A stretch of DNA of 43,122 nucleotides from Acidimicrobiia bacterium. Lineage in GTDB: Bacteria > Actinomycetota > Acidimicrobiia > Spongiisociales > UBA5794. Positions 7,131 through 15,881 of this stretch are shown one piece after another (the first letter of the stretch is position 1; each line of letters starts with the position of its first letter). The notes beneath the pieces are model-generated. The model had not been told where the DNA came from. It did not search any database and saw nothing but the letters and a program-made list of their open reading frames with translations. Both the position numbers and the translations under genes were made by a program. The DNA lies in assembly GCA_030431785.1 (NCBI GenBank), contig JAUIIM010000008.1:1-43122 (forward strand). The letters run 5' to 3'.

Positions 7131-8204
7131 ATGAGACTCATAGACCTCTTCGCAGGATGTGGTGGCCTGACCAGCGGCTTCGAGACGGCCGGATTTCGGC
7201 CTGTCCTCGCTGTCGAATGGGATCCGTCAGCGGCGGCGACCTATGAGGAGAACTTCGGTTCGCACGTCCTGCAGGGAGACATCACCGCAGTCCAAGATGA
7301 GACGTTCCCCAGCGCCGACGTGGTCGTTGGCGGCCCCCCATGCCAAGGGTTTTCACAGCTTGGAAACAGAAGCCAGACCGACCCGAGGAACCGGTTGTGG
7401 CAGGAGTTTGCGCGGGTTGTTTCACACGTCCAGCCGTCCGTGTTTGTCCTTGAGAACGTTCCCCAGTTCCTCAAATCCGGACAATTCCAACTGATGCAGG
7501 ATTGGACTAGCGACGCTGGTCCACTTGCTGGCTACGAGCTGGCCTGGGGCGTTCTGAACGCCGCCGACTTCGGCGTAGCCCAACGTCGCAAGCGGGCGAT
7601 CCTGATCGGGTCACGGGTCGGTACGCCAACCCTCCCGCAACCGACGCACGGCGAAAAGGGGGCTTATGCCTGGGTGGGACTCGATGACGCCCTCTCGGGA
7701 ATCCCGTTCGAAGCTGGCCCATCCTCCCTCCCGAATCGCGCGCGAGATGACGGAATTGCAGGACCGTTCAAGGCCGAGGAGCTTCACCTCTCCCGCAACC
7801 CGCGGGAGCTGAGCCTCAGGCGCTATGACGCAGTACCGCCGGGTGGGGGCAGGTTCGATCTGCCCGAGGACCTCCTCCCAGCGTGCTGGGCAAACAAACC
7901 AACCGGGACAACGGATGTGATGGGACGTTTGGAGTGGGACAAGCCATCGGTCACCATACGAACGGAGTTTTTCAAACCCGAGAAGGGGAGGTACCTGCAT
8001 CCGGAGTACGATCTCGACGACTCCTCTAAGCGGGTTAATCGGCCGATTACCCACTGGGAAGCAGCACGCATCCAGTCGTTCTCCGACGATTTTCGATGGT
8101 GCGGATCAAAAATCGAGATTGCGCGACAGATTGGCAATGCTGTACCACCACTTCTCGCCGAAACGATCGCTGCTCACATTCGAACCTCGCTACTTGATTC
8201 GTGA
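7131..8204 (+). CDS. DNA (cytosine-5-)-methyltransferase of the NgoMIV-like RM system
   Basis: The C5-cytosine methyltransferase motifs appear in order: motif I DLFAGCGGLTSGF (residues 5-17), motif IV GGPPCQGFS with catalytic Cys71, motif VI FVLENVPQFL, motif VIII QRRKRAILIG, and motif X QIGNAVPPLLA near the end. The enzyme transfers a methyl group from SAM to C5 of cytosine. ATG 7131 is chosen because it directly precedes motif I and has GGAG upstream. A longer in-frame opening back to 6855 has a non-protein-like leader and would run through the 16-bp hairpin. The product is 357 residues, typical for the family. Its stop overlaps the GTG of the endonuclease gene. By that association its target should be GCCGGC, protecting the host from its partner. 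Confidence 0.93.
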   Translation: MRLIDLFAGCGGLTSGFETAGFRPVLAVEWDPSAAATYEENFGSHVLQGDITAVQDETFPSADVVVGGPPCQGFSQLGNRSQTDPRNRLWQEFARVVSHVQPSVFVLENVPQFLKSGQFQLMQDWTSDAGPLAGYELAWGVLNAADFGVAQRRKRAILIGSRVGTPTLPQPTHGEKGAYAWVGLDDALSGIPFEAGPSSLPNRARDDGIAGPFKAEELHLSRNPRELSLRRYDAVPPGGGRFDLPEDLLPACWANKPTGTTDVMGRLEWDKPSVTIRTEFFKPEKGRYLHPEYDLDDSSKRVNRPITHWEAARIQSFSDDFRWCGSKIEIARQIGNAVPPLLAETIAAHIRTSLLDS

Positions 8205-8932
8205 GCACGCCAAGCTTCCTTCACGACATCCTCGGTTGGCGAAATGGTGTGCCGAACACGGCTGACAGGGGTAGTCGATCCTCGATCGCGATCGCTGCGT
8301 TCATACTCGAACAACTCGAGATTGAGCGCGAAGCGGCAACGACCGGTCAGGAGGCCGGGTCGCAACTCGAGCATGGTGTAGCGGGCCTCCTCTCGACCCA
8401 GCTACACCGGCTGGATGCAAAGCGGCTTTGGTCCGTTGCTCTCGGCCAGCCGATCACACGATTCGCTCAGTACAGCCATGTTGCAGACCTAGACGATCTT
8501 GTTCGGTCGGACCAAAGTGGCATTCTCCGAACGGTCGTCGGCGCTGACTATGTGATCACACCCGATGTCACCGTTGCGGTAGAGCGATTCGGCGAATCGG
8601 GCTTTCTCCACGCGGCGGTGTCGTGCAAGTGGACAATACGATCGGATCGCGTGCAGAACATCAGACACGAGGCCGTGCTGCTTACCAGACTTCGCAAGGG
8701 TCGCCAGCCCCACATCGTTACAGTTACTGCCGAACCCCTTCCCACGCGCCTCGCATCGATAGGGCGTGGCACCGGCGAGGTAGATGCCGTGTATCACGCA
8801 ACGTTCGACGAACTACGTTCAGCTACCGACTTCGCCGGTACAGCAGAGCAAAAGGCTGCACTCACCGAGTTGATCGACCAAGGCAGGCTTCTCGACCTAG
8901 CCGATCTCCCCAAGGTGCTGGCCACCTACTAG
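8201..8932 (+). CDS. NgoMIV-like type II restriction endonuclease
   Basis: A 243-residue protein starting at GTG 8201, overlapping the methyltransferase stop (GTGA). It carries the active-site pattern of the CCGG-core nucleases: PD at Pro121-Asp122, S-x-K at Ser141-Lys143, and Glu157 thirteen residues after the lysine. The sequence around SCKWTIRSD, VTAEPLPTRLASI and GTGEVDAVYH is very similar to what I recall of NgoMIV, which cuts G^CCGGC. It is about 40 residues shorter than NgoMIV, with a short loop between the Asp and the SxK motif (20 residues instead of about 45). Translational coupling to the methyltransferase is usual for such pairs. The specificity is inferred. Confidence 0.9.
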   Translation: MSTPSFLHDILGWRNGVPNTADRGSRSSIAIAAFILEQLEIEREAATTGQEAGSQLEHGVAGLLSTQLHRLDAKRLWSVALGQPITRFAQYSHVADLDDLVRSDQSGILRTVVGADYVITPDVTVAVERFGESGFLHAAVSCKWTIRSDRVQNIRHEAVLLTRLRKGRQPHIVTVTAEPLPTRLASIGRGTGEVDAVYHATFDELRSATDFAGTAEQKAALTELIDQGRLLDLADLPKVLATY

Positions 8933-9094
8933 CTCACGGGCTGTCGGAGTGATCGGTCGCCGTGGGATCGACCACACGATTCACCAGCGTACGGACCGGG
9001 CCGCGGCAGCGGTGACGGTCGAAGAGCTGCCATAACCACTTGCGGTCGGAGCGCCAAAACACCCGCTCAGTTTCTGTACCGACGAAGAATGGCT

Positions 9095-9445
9095 TCAGGG
9101 TCTCTTGTTGCCCGAACCTCTGACCTCGTTCGCCGGATATCGGTCGGCATTCTGAGCGAGCTTCCGCCAGACGGCTTCGGCTAGGTTGATATCGAGTTGG
9201 TCTGCGATGCGTACGACATACTGCAGGATATCGGCCAACTCGTCTTCCGCCGCGCGCTTGCGATCAGGGTCTAGATCCGCTGATTGCTCAGGCGTCAGCC
9301 ATTGGAACACTTCCAACAGCTCCCCTACCTCCCCACCCAGTGCCATCGCTAGATTCTTTGGAGTGTGGAACTGATTCCAATCGCGTTCGTCTGCGAAATC
9401 CCTGAGGAACTGCTCCAAACCCCCAAGATCAAACGGCTCGCTCAT
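9095..9445 (-). CDS. MazG-like nucleotide pyrophosphohydrolase
   Basis: A 116-residue all-alpha NTP pyrophosphohydrolase. It has the metal-binding pattern Glu39-x-x-Glu42, then Glu69-x-x-Asp72, within GGEVGELLEVFQWL and EDELADILQYVVRI. These enzymes hydrolyse (d)NTPs to NMPs and pyrophosphate; short single-domain versions often act on dCTP or modified nucleotides. It is the last gene of the leftward McrB-DUF2357-MazG operon, and its start overlaps the nuclease stop by 17 nt. Its link with a modification-dependent restriction system suggests control of the nucleotide pool during phage infection, as seen for other MazG proteins in defence loci. That role is inferred. It converges on the endonuclease gene across a 162-nt spacer in which I see no clear element. 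Confidence 0.85.
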   Translation of the reverse strand: MSEPFDLGGLEQFLRDFADERDWNQFHTPKNLAMALGGEVGELLEVFQWLTPEQSADLDPDRKRAAEDELADILQYVVRIADQLDINLAEAVWRKLAQNADRYPANEVRGSGNKRP

Positions 9446-11726
9446 CGGGCACCTCTTGCAGACTTGCTTGAAACTCGGCCCAACTCATCACCCTGGGCGA
9501 TGCCCACTGACTCTTGGTACGGCCTTGGCGAGCAACCGCCGCGATATCCGCGGATAGTGGCAAATCGATCTCCAGCGGCTCCAAACCCATGCATAGATAC
9601 CGCTCACCCCCGGGTGCTGGGTAGCCGGATGCCAGCAAGTCGGCCGCAGTGCGCAAGAACAGTGTGCCATCCAACCGTAGCAAGTCAGCCCGATCCCGGG
9701 TCGGGTTGTACAGGATGATCAGCGAAGCACGAAGTTCAGCCGAATCAAGCCCAACCGCGCCTTGGCGACCCTCGTCGGCACGGACGTTGTACTGGAAGTT
9801 GTTCATGACCCACTGCCGATGCTCCGCACTCTTGACATACCCAAGAAGCACGAGCTCGTCGTCGGCGGGCATCTCCAAGAACGGAGCTGGGTCCAACCGC
9901 CTCTCTGCAGCATCGGAGTCTTCCTGCCAGGGCCGGTAGCTCTTCTGCTCCCAGTATCGAGCTCGTTCCCGGCTGGTACCAGCCGCCGATACGTGGTCCA
10001 ATGCATCGTTGATAAAACGCGAAAGTGCTTGGGTCCCCGCGTTCGACCCTTTGCCATCGGATGTAGGTCGGAGTACAAAAGCGCCGAGACCGGGGAGGAC
10101 CTCGTGGTACTTGAACATCTGCTTGTCGGGTTTGTCGTCTGTCCCCGGGTATAGCACGTACGCGCCAGATGTCCTCCTAACGGCATCGCGATAGGAATGC
10201 ATCTTCAGGAGGTCATCGCTCTTGGCAGTTGCCGAGCGCACGATCGTTGGTTCGGTAGCTTCTCGACCGGAGATGGGCTCGGCCAAGACCTCCGTCAACT
10301 CGTGTAGGCGGTACTTGGCATCGAAATGTAGCCATGTCGCGGAAGCCGCCTTGCCCACAACCGAAATCCGAAGCGAGCAGTCTGGACGCACTGGAGTGGT
10401 CCATGATTCGTGTTTCCCGAAATGGCGATTAAAGAAGAGCTCCAAGCTGATCTCCTGGCCGCGGCGTTCCACTGACCCCCGAATGACTGCCTCAGACCTA
10501 TCGCGACTCAAGTTGAGTGATAGACCACCGTTCTGAACAGCAAACAACTGGGATGTGTCCATCGGTTGCCCAATCACCGTCGAGATCACGCGTGCCAGTT
10601 CGAGGAACACCCAGTATTCGTACAGTGTCGCCACGTTTCGTTGGCCAGCACGAAAGACGTCATCGCCTCCTGACCAATCGAGATCTGCGGCAACCTCGAT
10701 CATCAAGTACGAGCGGAACACGTCGCGATATCCTTCCCGCCGCTGCAACACTTGATTTCCCGCCGGGAATGAGCTCAGTTCGCCCACATCGCGCAGCTTG
10801 GGAGCATTGAGGCGCGAACTGAGCCAGGACTCGAGCGCGAGGGCTTCCCGCATACCGCGCCGGTCTGAGGCTTTCGCCGAGCCTTCCAACAAGGCGCGGA
10901 TATCAATCACCATACTCAGCCAGCGCTCAAGGGCATGTTTCACAAAGCGATTCGGTACCGTATCTAGCGACTCAACATGAACGGTGCGGTCGACCTCGCT
11001 CGGTACCGTCCTCAACGTAGTCACCGGAGCGTGAATCCTCGGACCCGGACCGGTGAGAGCCTTGATGGTCTCGCGGCCCGGACGCAACCCTCGCTGCGGC
11101 TGAGCACGCTCCAATTCACCTCGGTACTCCACGTGAGGCCGGTTGGTAACTAGGCTGACGGCACCATCGAGCGTTTCGGACTCGATCAGGGCCTTGAGCA
11201 GCGCAAACCGCTGATAGAGGGTTCGCGGAGACCCTCCTTGAGTGGGTGCCACTCGGATCTCCGATGCGGCAAATCGCAGCATGAGCGCCTCGGTCGCTTC
11301 GTCCGCAATCCGGCCGAGCATCCACCGATAGTCGTCCAAGTAGCTGAGTTTGCGCGAGCGAACTTCAATGTCGCACCTCCCGATGAGGTTGCCCATCTGA
11401 TCCAATACCGCCACGGGAATGGTCCCCGTTCGCCTCCCCGGGCGAACACGACCGGTCCGCTCAGAAGAGTCATCGGCATCGAAGATCTCCCTAGGTTCGA
11501 GACGCACGCCTCCGTCGAGGCCGTCTACCTCGTAGCGATATTCGATGTCTTCGAGGACCTGCACGGCGCTCGCACCCTCGAGGTCGGGATCATCTCGTAG
11601 GTCGAGGAGCGCATCAGTGCCTCGCCACCGCGTTTGGGCCGGTCGACACAACAGGCGAAACGTGGCTGTGCATTCACCGTTGGGCTGTAGCAGTGGAATC
11701 TCAACAGCCGTTATGCGTCCTGACAT
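9429..11726 (-). CDS. DUF2357-type PD-(D/E)XK nuclease, McrC-like partner of the McrB ATPase
   Basis: A 765-residue product from ATG 11726, which overlaps the McrB stop (TGATG). An in-frame extension to 11879 would only read the end of the mcrB gene in another frame. The N-terminal 420 residues correspond to the DUF2357-type region. The nuclease core follows: RPDCSLRI with Asp449, then LHFDAKYRL with Asp469 and Lys471, a PD-(D/E)XK signature. Downstream, MHSYRDAVRRTSGAYVLYPG is typical of the PDDEXK_7-like proteins paired with McrB ATPases. The protein is expected to be the DNA-cleaving subunit recruited and activated by the AAA+ partner. The last about 150 residues form an extra domain of unknown role. 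Confidence 0.85.
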   Translation of the reverse strand: MSGRITAVEIPLLQPNGECTATFRLLCRPAQTRWRGTDALLDLRDDPDLEGASAVQVLEDIEYRYEVDGLDGGVRLEPREIFDADDSSERTGRVRPGRRTGTIPVAVLDQMGNLIGRCDIEVRSRKLSYLDDYRWMLGRIADEATEALMLRFAASEIRVAPTQGGSPRTLYQRFALLKALIESETLDGAVSLVTNRPHVEYRGELERAQPQRGLRPGRETIKALTGPGPRIHAPVTTLRTVPSEVDRTVHVESLDTVPNRFVKHALERWLSMVIDIRALLEGSAKASDRRGMREALALESWLSSRLNAPKLRDVGELSSFPAGNQVLQRREGYRDVFRSYLMIEVAADLDWSGGDDVFRAGQRNVATLYEYWVFLELARVISTVIGQPMDTSQLFAVQNGGLSLNLSRDRSEAVIRGSVERRGQEISLELFFNRHFGKHESWTTPVRPDCSLRISVVGKAASATWLHFDAKYRLHELTEVLAEPISGREATEPTIVRSATAKSDDLLKMHSYRDAVRRTSGAYVLYPGTDDKPDKQMFKYHEVLPGLGAFVLRPTSDGKGSNAGTQALSRFINDALDHVSAAGTSRERARYWEQKSYRPWQEDSDAAERRLDPAPFLEMPADDELVLLGYVKSAEHRQWVMNNFQYNVRADEGRQGAVGLDSAELRASLIILYNPTRDRADLLRLDGTLFLRTAADLLASGYPAPGGERYLCMGLEPLEIDLPLSADIAAVARQGRTKSQWASPRVMSWAEFQASLQEVPDERAV

Positions 11727-13930
11727 CACTCTGCGAAGCTCACAAAGTGGTTCACAACAACTCGTTTGTGCATACGCGCCACCTTGTCGAAGCTGATGGG
11801 CAAGATCGGCGCACCGTCGGGAGGTTTCTGCGGGTCGAACTCCGCCTGCGCCTCGGTACCTGGGCCGTGAAAGCACCAACTGGCCAAGAGCCGGAGAGGA
11901 TTGGCTACCTGCTTGACTGACCCATGGAATCGAGGCAGCACCTTCTGCATTACCTGAAAGTCCAGCGCGCTCTGCCAGTCATAGTCGCCAGCCTTTGTCA
12001 GCAATTGGCCAAATCTCAAAGCTTCCTGGAATACTCGATGCCCGAACTCCCTGTCAACCGAACTCAGAATCTTGTGCAGTTCAATCAGAGCTTCCGCGAG
12101 CTTGTCGCGCCCGTCCCAGGACTCGTCTCCCGTATCGATTGCAGCGGTGAGAAAATGGGCCACCAGGTCGTCTGACCCCTGCTCAATGTCGAGCGGACCT
12201 GATCCGCCAATCTGAAGGTCTTCAGTGAGCACTCTGAACTCGAGCGTGTTTGCGCGGTCAAGCACCTTGGGAGAGAACATGTAGGTCGTCTCGTCAATAT
12301 TGACCGTACCGACAACGAACAGGTTTTGTGGGAACGGCAGCTTTGGGCCCCCCGAGGGGCGCCACTCCCCATTCTCGTGAACCAGATCTGGAAGAATCCG
12401 TTCACCGGACTCAATCCCTGACAAGACATCTGCGAAATAGCGTTCGACATGCGCGAGATTCATCTCATCGAGTAGCAACAGGTAGGGATAGTCGGGGTCG
12501 CGCGCCGCTCGCAACATGAACTCAAGCGTCTCCGGAACCACCCATGCATAAGTGCCATCGTCGCCGCGGTTGGAGAGCTGGTTCTCGTATCCGAGCAAAG
12601 CATCGGGACCCGTCCAGTCAGGCCTAACAGCGACAACTTGGTAGCGATCAACACCCAGCCATTGACCGAATGCGAGGGCGAGTCGAGTCTTACCGGAGCC
12701 TGAAAGACCAGTGAGTAGAGCCAGACGTTTGGTCGCAAGAGATACGACGAAAGATCTGACAAGGTCGTCGTGTCGCTGTCCGTAATCAAGTCCCGACTTG
12801 CGAAGCGCCAGTTGCACTTGTGAGCACACGTCACTGAGCGAGACCTCTACGGTTTCTGTTGGGCCTCTGGCTCCCGCTAGTTCGACTGCCACTCCTCTGC
12901 CTCCTGATGCTGAGCGTCGAAGCGCTTCACCGACATCGCCGCCATAGTACGCGTCGAGCTCACCGATACTCATGCTGCCTCGTTCTCGGACGCGTCTAAT
13001 CCTCATGCGGAACGGATAGATCAGTTCGGACTGGCGAACCTCGTCGGGCCACAAAGGTTCCGATTCCTCGGAAAGGCCACCATCGACTATCGCCTCGACG
13101 ACCCGATCAAAGCCGTGTGCAGCGAAGCTCTCAGAATCCTGCCGTGGGCTACCACCCCTGAAGTTGGAACCGAAAATCAACAGGCTCCCGGGACCAACTG
13201 CCCGACAGTCCGGATACTCCTTCTTCCACCCCCAAACACCCTCTTTCAAACCGAATTCGAAATTCTCGGCCGCCGCGGAACCGACATAAACGGCCAGGGC
13301 AGTCGATCCCTGGGCGGGCTGCTGTGGCGGATCCAGTTTCGAGCACATCGACAGCAGGGTCTGGAGATCATCGAATAGCACGGAGTCCTCTGGAATATCA
13401 CCCCGCTCGTAGCCGAAGGCAGCAACACTGCCAGCCGCATAGTCGGAGGCCAATCTCGATGTACCCAATTCAATGGGTTCGGTCAGCGCCGAGTCGGTGC
13501 TGAGTTCAAGAACATCTCTGGCCTGTTGGGCGGCGGCGGCAACCTCATCGCGCGGACGTGATTTGAAGTCCTTGCCACCCTTAGTTGGTATCTGGGTACC
13601 TTGGTTCAGCGACAGATACACCCTGGACCCGGCCTCGTTGAACAGGAACACGACATACCAGCCTTGGGTTGGCTTCGGGGACATGGTCGGGTCGAAGACT
13701 CGCACCCAGGGGACCCTGGCCTTTCGCCCGATTCCGTCACTCCCCTCCACACGCAGCGACGGATCGATATGCGGCTCTAGAAGGCCCGGAATGGATCGCC
13801 GGATCAAACCCCCGCGTTCCGACATGTCGGGCGTATTCGTCGAGGAGTACCCCAGCTGCAAGCGGAGGACCCTGTCAAGCGCGATCCCAAGTGAGTTGCC
13901 TGTCCTACTGCTTGCCGCTTCCTGTGGCAC
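11726..13930 (-). CDS. McrB-like AAA+ NTPase with MrcB N-terminal domain and EVE-like reader
   Basis: A 734-residue product. GTG 13930 is selected because AGGAGG lies 5 nt upstream; a TTG at 13957 has no such site. Residues about 10-165 match the MrcB/DUF3578-type N-terminal domain (WYVVFLFNEAGSRVYLSLNQG region). About 212-320 look like an EVE/PUA-type base reader (GSLLIFGSNFRGG, then LWPDEVRQSELIYPFRMRI). The AAA+ module has Walker A GLSGSGKT (Lys414), Walker B LLLDEMNLA (Asp488-Glu489) and GTVNIDETT in the place of the McrB NTAD motif. McrB rings translocate DNA and activate a McrC-type nuclease after recognising modified bases. It heads the leftward operon. The reader assignment is by pattern only. 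Confidence 0.87.
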   Translation of the reverse strand: MPQEAASSRTGNSLGIALDRVLRLQLGYSSTNTPDMSERGGLIRRSIPGLLEPHIDPSLRVEGSDGIGRKARVPWVRVFDPTMSPKPTQGWYVVFLFNEAGSRVYLSLNQGTQIPTKGGKDFKSRPRDEVAAAAQQARDVLELSTDSALTEPIELGTSRLASDYAAGSVAAFGYERGDIPEDSVLFDDLQTLLSMCSKLDPPQQPAQGSTALAVYVGSAAAENFEFGLKEGVWGWKKEYPDCRAVGPGSLLIFGSNFRGGSPRQDSESFAAHGFDRVVEAIVDGGLSEESEPLWPDEVRQSELIYPFRMRIRRVRERGSMSIGELDAYYGGDVGEALRRSASGGRGVAVELAGARGPTETVEVSLSDVCSQVQLALRKSGLDYGQRHDDLVRSFVVSLATKRLALLTGLSGSGKTRLALAFGQWLGVDRYQVVAVRPDWTGPDALLGYENQLSNRGDDGTYAWVVPETLEFMLRAARDPDYPYLLLLDEMNLAHVERYFADVLSGIESGERILPDLVHENGEWRPSGGPKLPFPQNLFVVGTVNIDETTYMFSPKVLDRANTLEFRVLTEDLQIGGSGPLDIEQGSDDLVAHFLTAAIDTGDESWDGRDKLAEALIELHKILSSVDREFGHRVFQEALRFGQLLTKAGDYDWQSALDFQVMQKVLPRFHGSVKQVANPLRLLASWCFHGPGTEAQAEFDPQKPPDGAPILPISFDKVARMHKRVVVNHFVSFAE

Positions 13931-14370
13931 TGTCGCCTCCTGATCGAGAACGCACAATACTCTGTCGCTCGATTGCTACCCGGGTGGGCAACATCAACGC
14001 TGGCTGCGTTCACTTCGCTGCCCAAGGCTTGGAGAGTCCCGGCGCCGCTCCATTGGGTGGCGTCGCTTCCGTCGACCAGGTCGACCATCGTTCACCCGTC
14101 GTCTTTCCTCGACCGAGGCGGTACTCGGCCTGCAACGCCCAGATTCAGGTTCTCTACGGCCAACCACGCGGGGCAGAGGCAGATGAGCGGTGACGCTGTC
14201 GCTCGGGCCGCTCGCGCCCCTCCTCTCTCACGCTTCGCCGCACGCTCTGATGACGCCTGTGCCGGCATACGGCGGGCCGGTTCGGCCGAAACTCAGGGCT
14301 CAGGGAACTCGCTCCCGACTCATGTCAATGCTGGCACCGACCAGCCTGCTGCCCTCGCTATCTTCTTCCC
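13931..14370. other. 440-nt spacer between mcrB-like gene and the small membrane ORF
   Basis: It contains the ribosome site of the leftward operon (AGGAGG, about 13936-13941) and presumably its promoter. Open frames crossing it are not protein-like. No repeat or hairpin of note was seen. Confidence 0.5.
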
Positions 14371-14466
14371 ATGCGTCCAGGGACTGCCATTGTTGTGGGG
14401 ATCTTGATCGCCTTCATCGTGGGGGCATTTGTCATCAAGTTGATCAATGGTGGGCTCTCGCCGTAG
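14371..14466 (+). CDS. Small single-pass membrane peptide (31 residues), integration target candidate
   Basis: The ORF begins MRPGTAIVVG and ends LINGGLSP, with an uninterrupted hydrophobic stretch of about 18 residues (AIVVGILIAFIVGAFVIK) between a charged start and a Lys, so it would be a one-helix membrane peptide. No good ribosome site is visible before ATG 14371. The last 39 coding bases, F V I K L I N G G L S P and the stop, are repeated at 18441-18479 with one synonymous change (AAT to AAC). That indicates this is, or was, a real gene used as an insertion target. Function is unknown. Confidence 0.5.
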   Translation: MRPGTAIVVGILIAFIVGAFVIKLINGGLSP

Positions 14467-14467
14467 G
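14428..14467 (+). repeat. 40-bp direct repeat, left copy (putative att site)
   Basis: Begins TTTGTCATCAAGTTGATCAA and ends CTCTCGCCGTAGG. It matches 18441-18480 at 39 of 40 positions, the difference being T14448 versus C18461. Similarity ends sharply on both sides. It is the 3' end of the 31-codon ORF. Confidence 0.8.
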
Positions 14468-14903
14468 TCGCATCACAACCGCAGTGCCTCCGATGAGCAG
14501 ATCACTCCGCGATACTGTCCGCATGTCTGAGAAGGACCAATCCGGCATGACGCCCGGCGACCACCCCCGCGGATGTATCGGTGGGCGGGGCGAACGGATG
14601 TCGGAGTCAGTCGCTCGGAGAACCAGAACGCCGCTCTCCCCGAAGGCGCTGGCGAGGGATCGGTGGGCGGAATCGCTGTCGCTGATAGATTGGGCGGGCA
14701 CCCGGAGGAGGCATCACCAGCCGCTGCGTCAACGGCCAGCGCCACCGACCGAATCAACCCAGCGACCGGCTCATCCACAGCCGCCATCCGATGACCTAGT
14801 TAAACCAACTCGGGCGCGGCGTACCAAACGAGCTACGCGCCGAGCACCCTGGGAACCGGCTGCGCTCGGCTAGTCTGCTTGTCGGTTCGAGAGAGGAGAC
14901 TCC
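14468..14903. other. 436-nt leader before the IetA-like gene
   Basis: A possible small ORF starts at ATG 14523 (MSEKDQSGMTPGDHP), but plausible sequence then continues in another frame to 14794 (SRSENQNAALPEGAGEG), so any gene here is frameshifted or spurious. An imperfect GC hairpin lies at about 14807-14843. TAGTCT near 14872 is a possible -10 element for the ATPase, and GAGAGGAG (14889-14899) provides its ribosome site. Confidence 0.35.
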
Positions 14904-15881
14904 GTGGCCATCACTGCCGACCATTTCAAAGCGCTCGTGCGCCGGCACATGGAGGGTGACGATCAAGGCTTCTACTCCGTCGCTCGCCAGGTTGCAGCGC
15001 GAGCAGCCCGAGAGGGGAAGAACATCTTTGCGGCTGAGCTCAAAGAGCTGATTGAGTCGGCTGGGACTCAACCCGCAGCCCAGCTGCGTACGGTGCCCAT
15101 CCAGCAGCCGCGAGGAGAGCTGGCCGGACTCATGTCGGTCAACTATCCGGACGTAACTCTTTCGATGATGACCCTCACTCGCGATGTTCGCACGAAGCTC
15201 GAGCGTGTCCTAACCGAACAGAGAACGGCTCATCGGCTCGCTGAGCACGGGCTCGACCCGATCTATCGACTTCTACTGATGGGCCCGCCCGGCACCGGCA
15301 AGAGCATGTCTGCGGCAGCCCTGGCCCATGAACTGAAACTGCCGCTCTTCACGATCCAACTCGATGTCCTGATAAGCAAGTACATGGGTGAGACCGCCGC
15401 AAAACTGCGCTTGGTGTTCGATACGGTCGCCGAGACACGGGCTGTCTATCTGTTCGATGAGTTCGACGCTCTTGGAGCGGAGCGAACCGCCGGCAATGAC
15501 GTCGGAGAAGCGCGTCGAGTTCTGAACTCCTTCCTCCAGTTCCTCGAGCACGCCGCTCCCACCAGCCTTGTCGTAGCTGCGACCAACCACCCGCAGCTCC
15601 TCGACAAGGCCCTGAACCGCAGGTTCGATCAGGTGATCGCGTATGAGCTCCCAGATCGCTCTGCCGCAATTGATGTGCTCAAGAGTCGACTTGCCCAGCT
15701 CGATACCCGCGGTGTCAAATGGAGCGAGGTCGCCGAGCAAACAGGAGAATTGAGCCATGCAGAACTCGTGCGAGCCGCCGAAGCGGCCGCCAAGCACGTC
15801 GTACTCGCCAATCGGAAACGGATCACGACGACTGCGCTCATGAACGCGCTACGCGAGCGGCGCCGTCTCGACAATGGCTGA
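14904..15881 (+). CDS. ietA: AAA+ ATPase, IetA-like
   Basis: A 325-residue AAA+ protein starting at GTG 14904. Walker A is GPPGTGKS (residues 127-134, Lys133) and Walker B is VYLFDEFDAL (Asp185, Glu186). Sensor 1 is VVAATNHPQLLD, followed by arginine-finger-like NRRFD. A helical N-terminal region of about 80 residues precedes the core. The stop overlaps the subtilase start by 8 nt. An AAA ATPase followed by a subtilisin-like serine protease is the IetAS arrangement, first described as a stability/incompatibility toxin-antitoxin-like pair on the Agrobacterium plasmid pTiC58 and later listed among anti-phage systems. The ATPase (IetA) is the protective partner in the plasmid work. Assignment rests on domain order, size and adjacency. 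Confidence 0.85.
   Translation: MAITADHFKALVRRHMEGDDQGFYSVARQVAARAAREGKNIFAAELKELIESAGTQPAAQLRTVPIQQPRGELAGLMSVNYPDVTLSMMTLTRDVRTKLERVLTEQRTAHRLAEHGLDPIYRLLLMGPPGTGKSMSAAALAHELKLPLFTIQLDVLISKYMGETAAKLRLVFDTVAETRAVYLFDEFDALGAERTAGNDVGEARRVLNSFLQFLEHAAPTSLVVAATNHPQLLDKALNRRFDQVIAYELPDRSAAIDVLKSRLAQLDTRGVKWSEVAEQTGELSHAELVRAAEAAAKHVVLANRKRITTTALMNALRERRRLDNG

Noticed and set aside
8933..9094. Terminator between the endonuclease and mazG
   Set aside because: Only a GGCAGC/GCTGCC pair with a long loop is visible, too weak to call.
14190..14873. 227-codon frame between mcrB and ietA
   Set aside because: Low-complexity Ser/Arg/Pro sequence; only a short part near 14523 looks protein-like and then switches frame.
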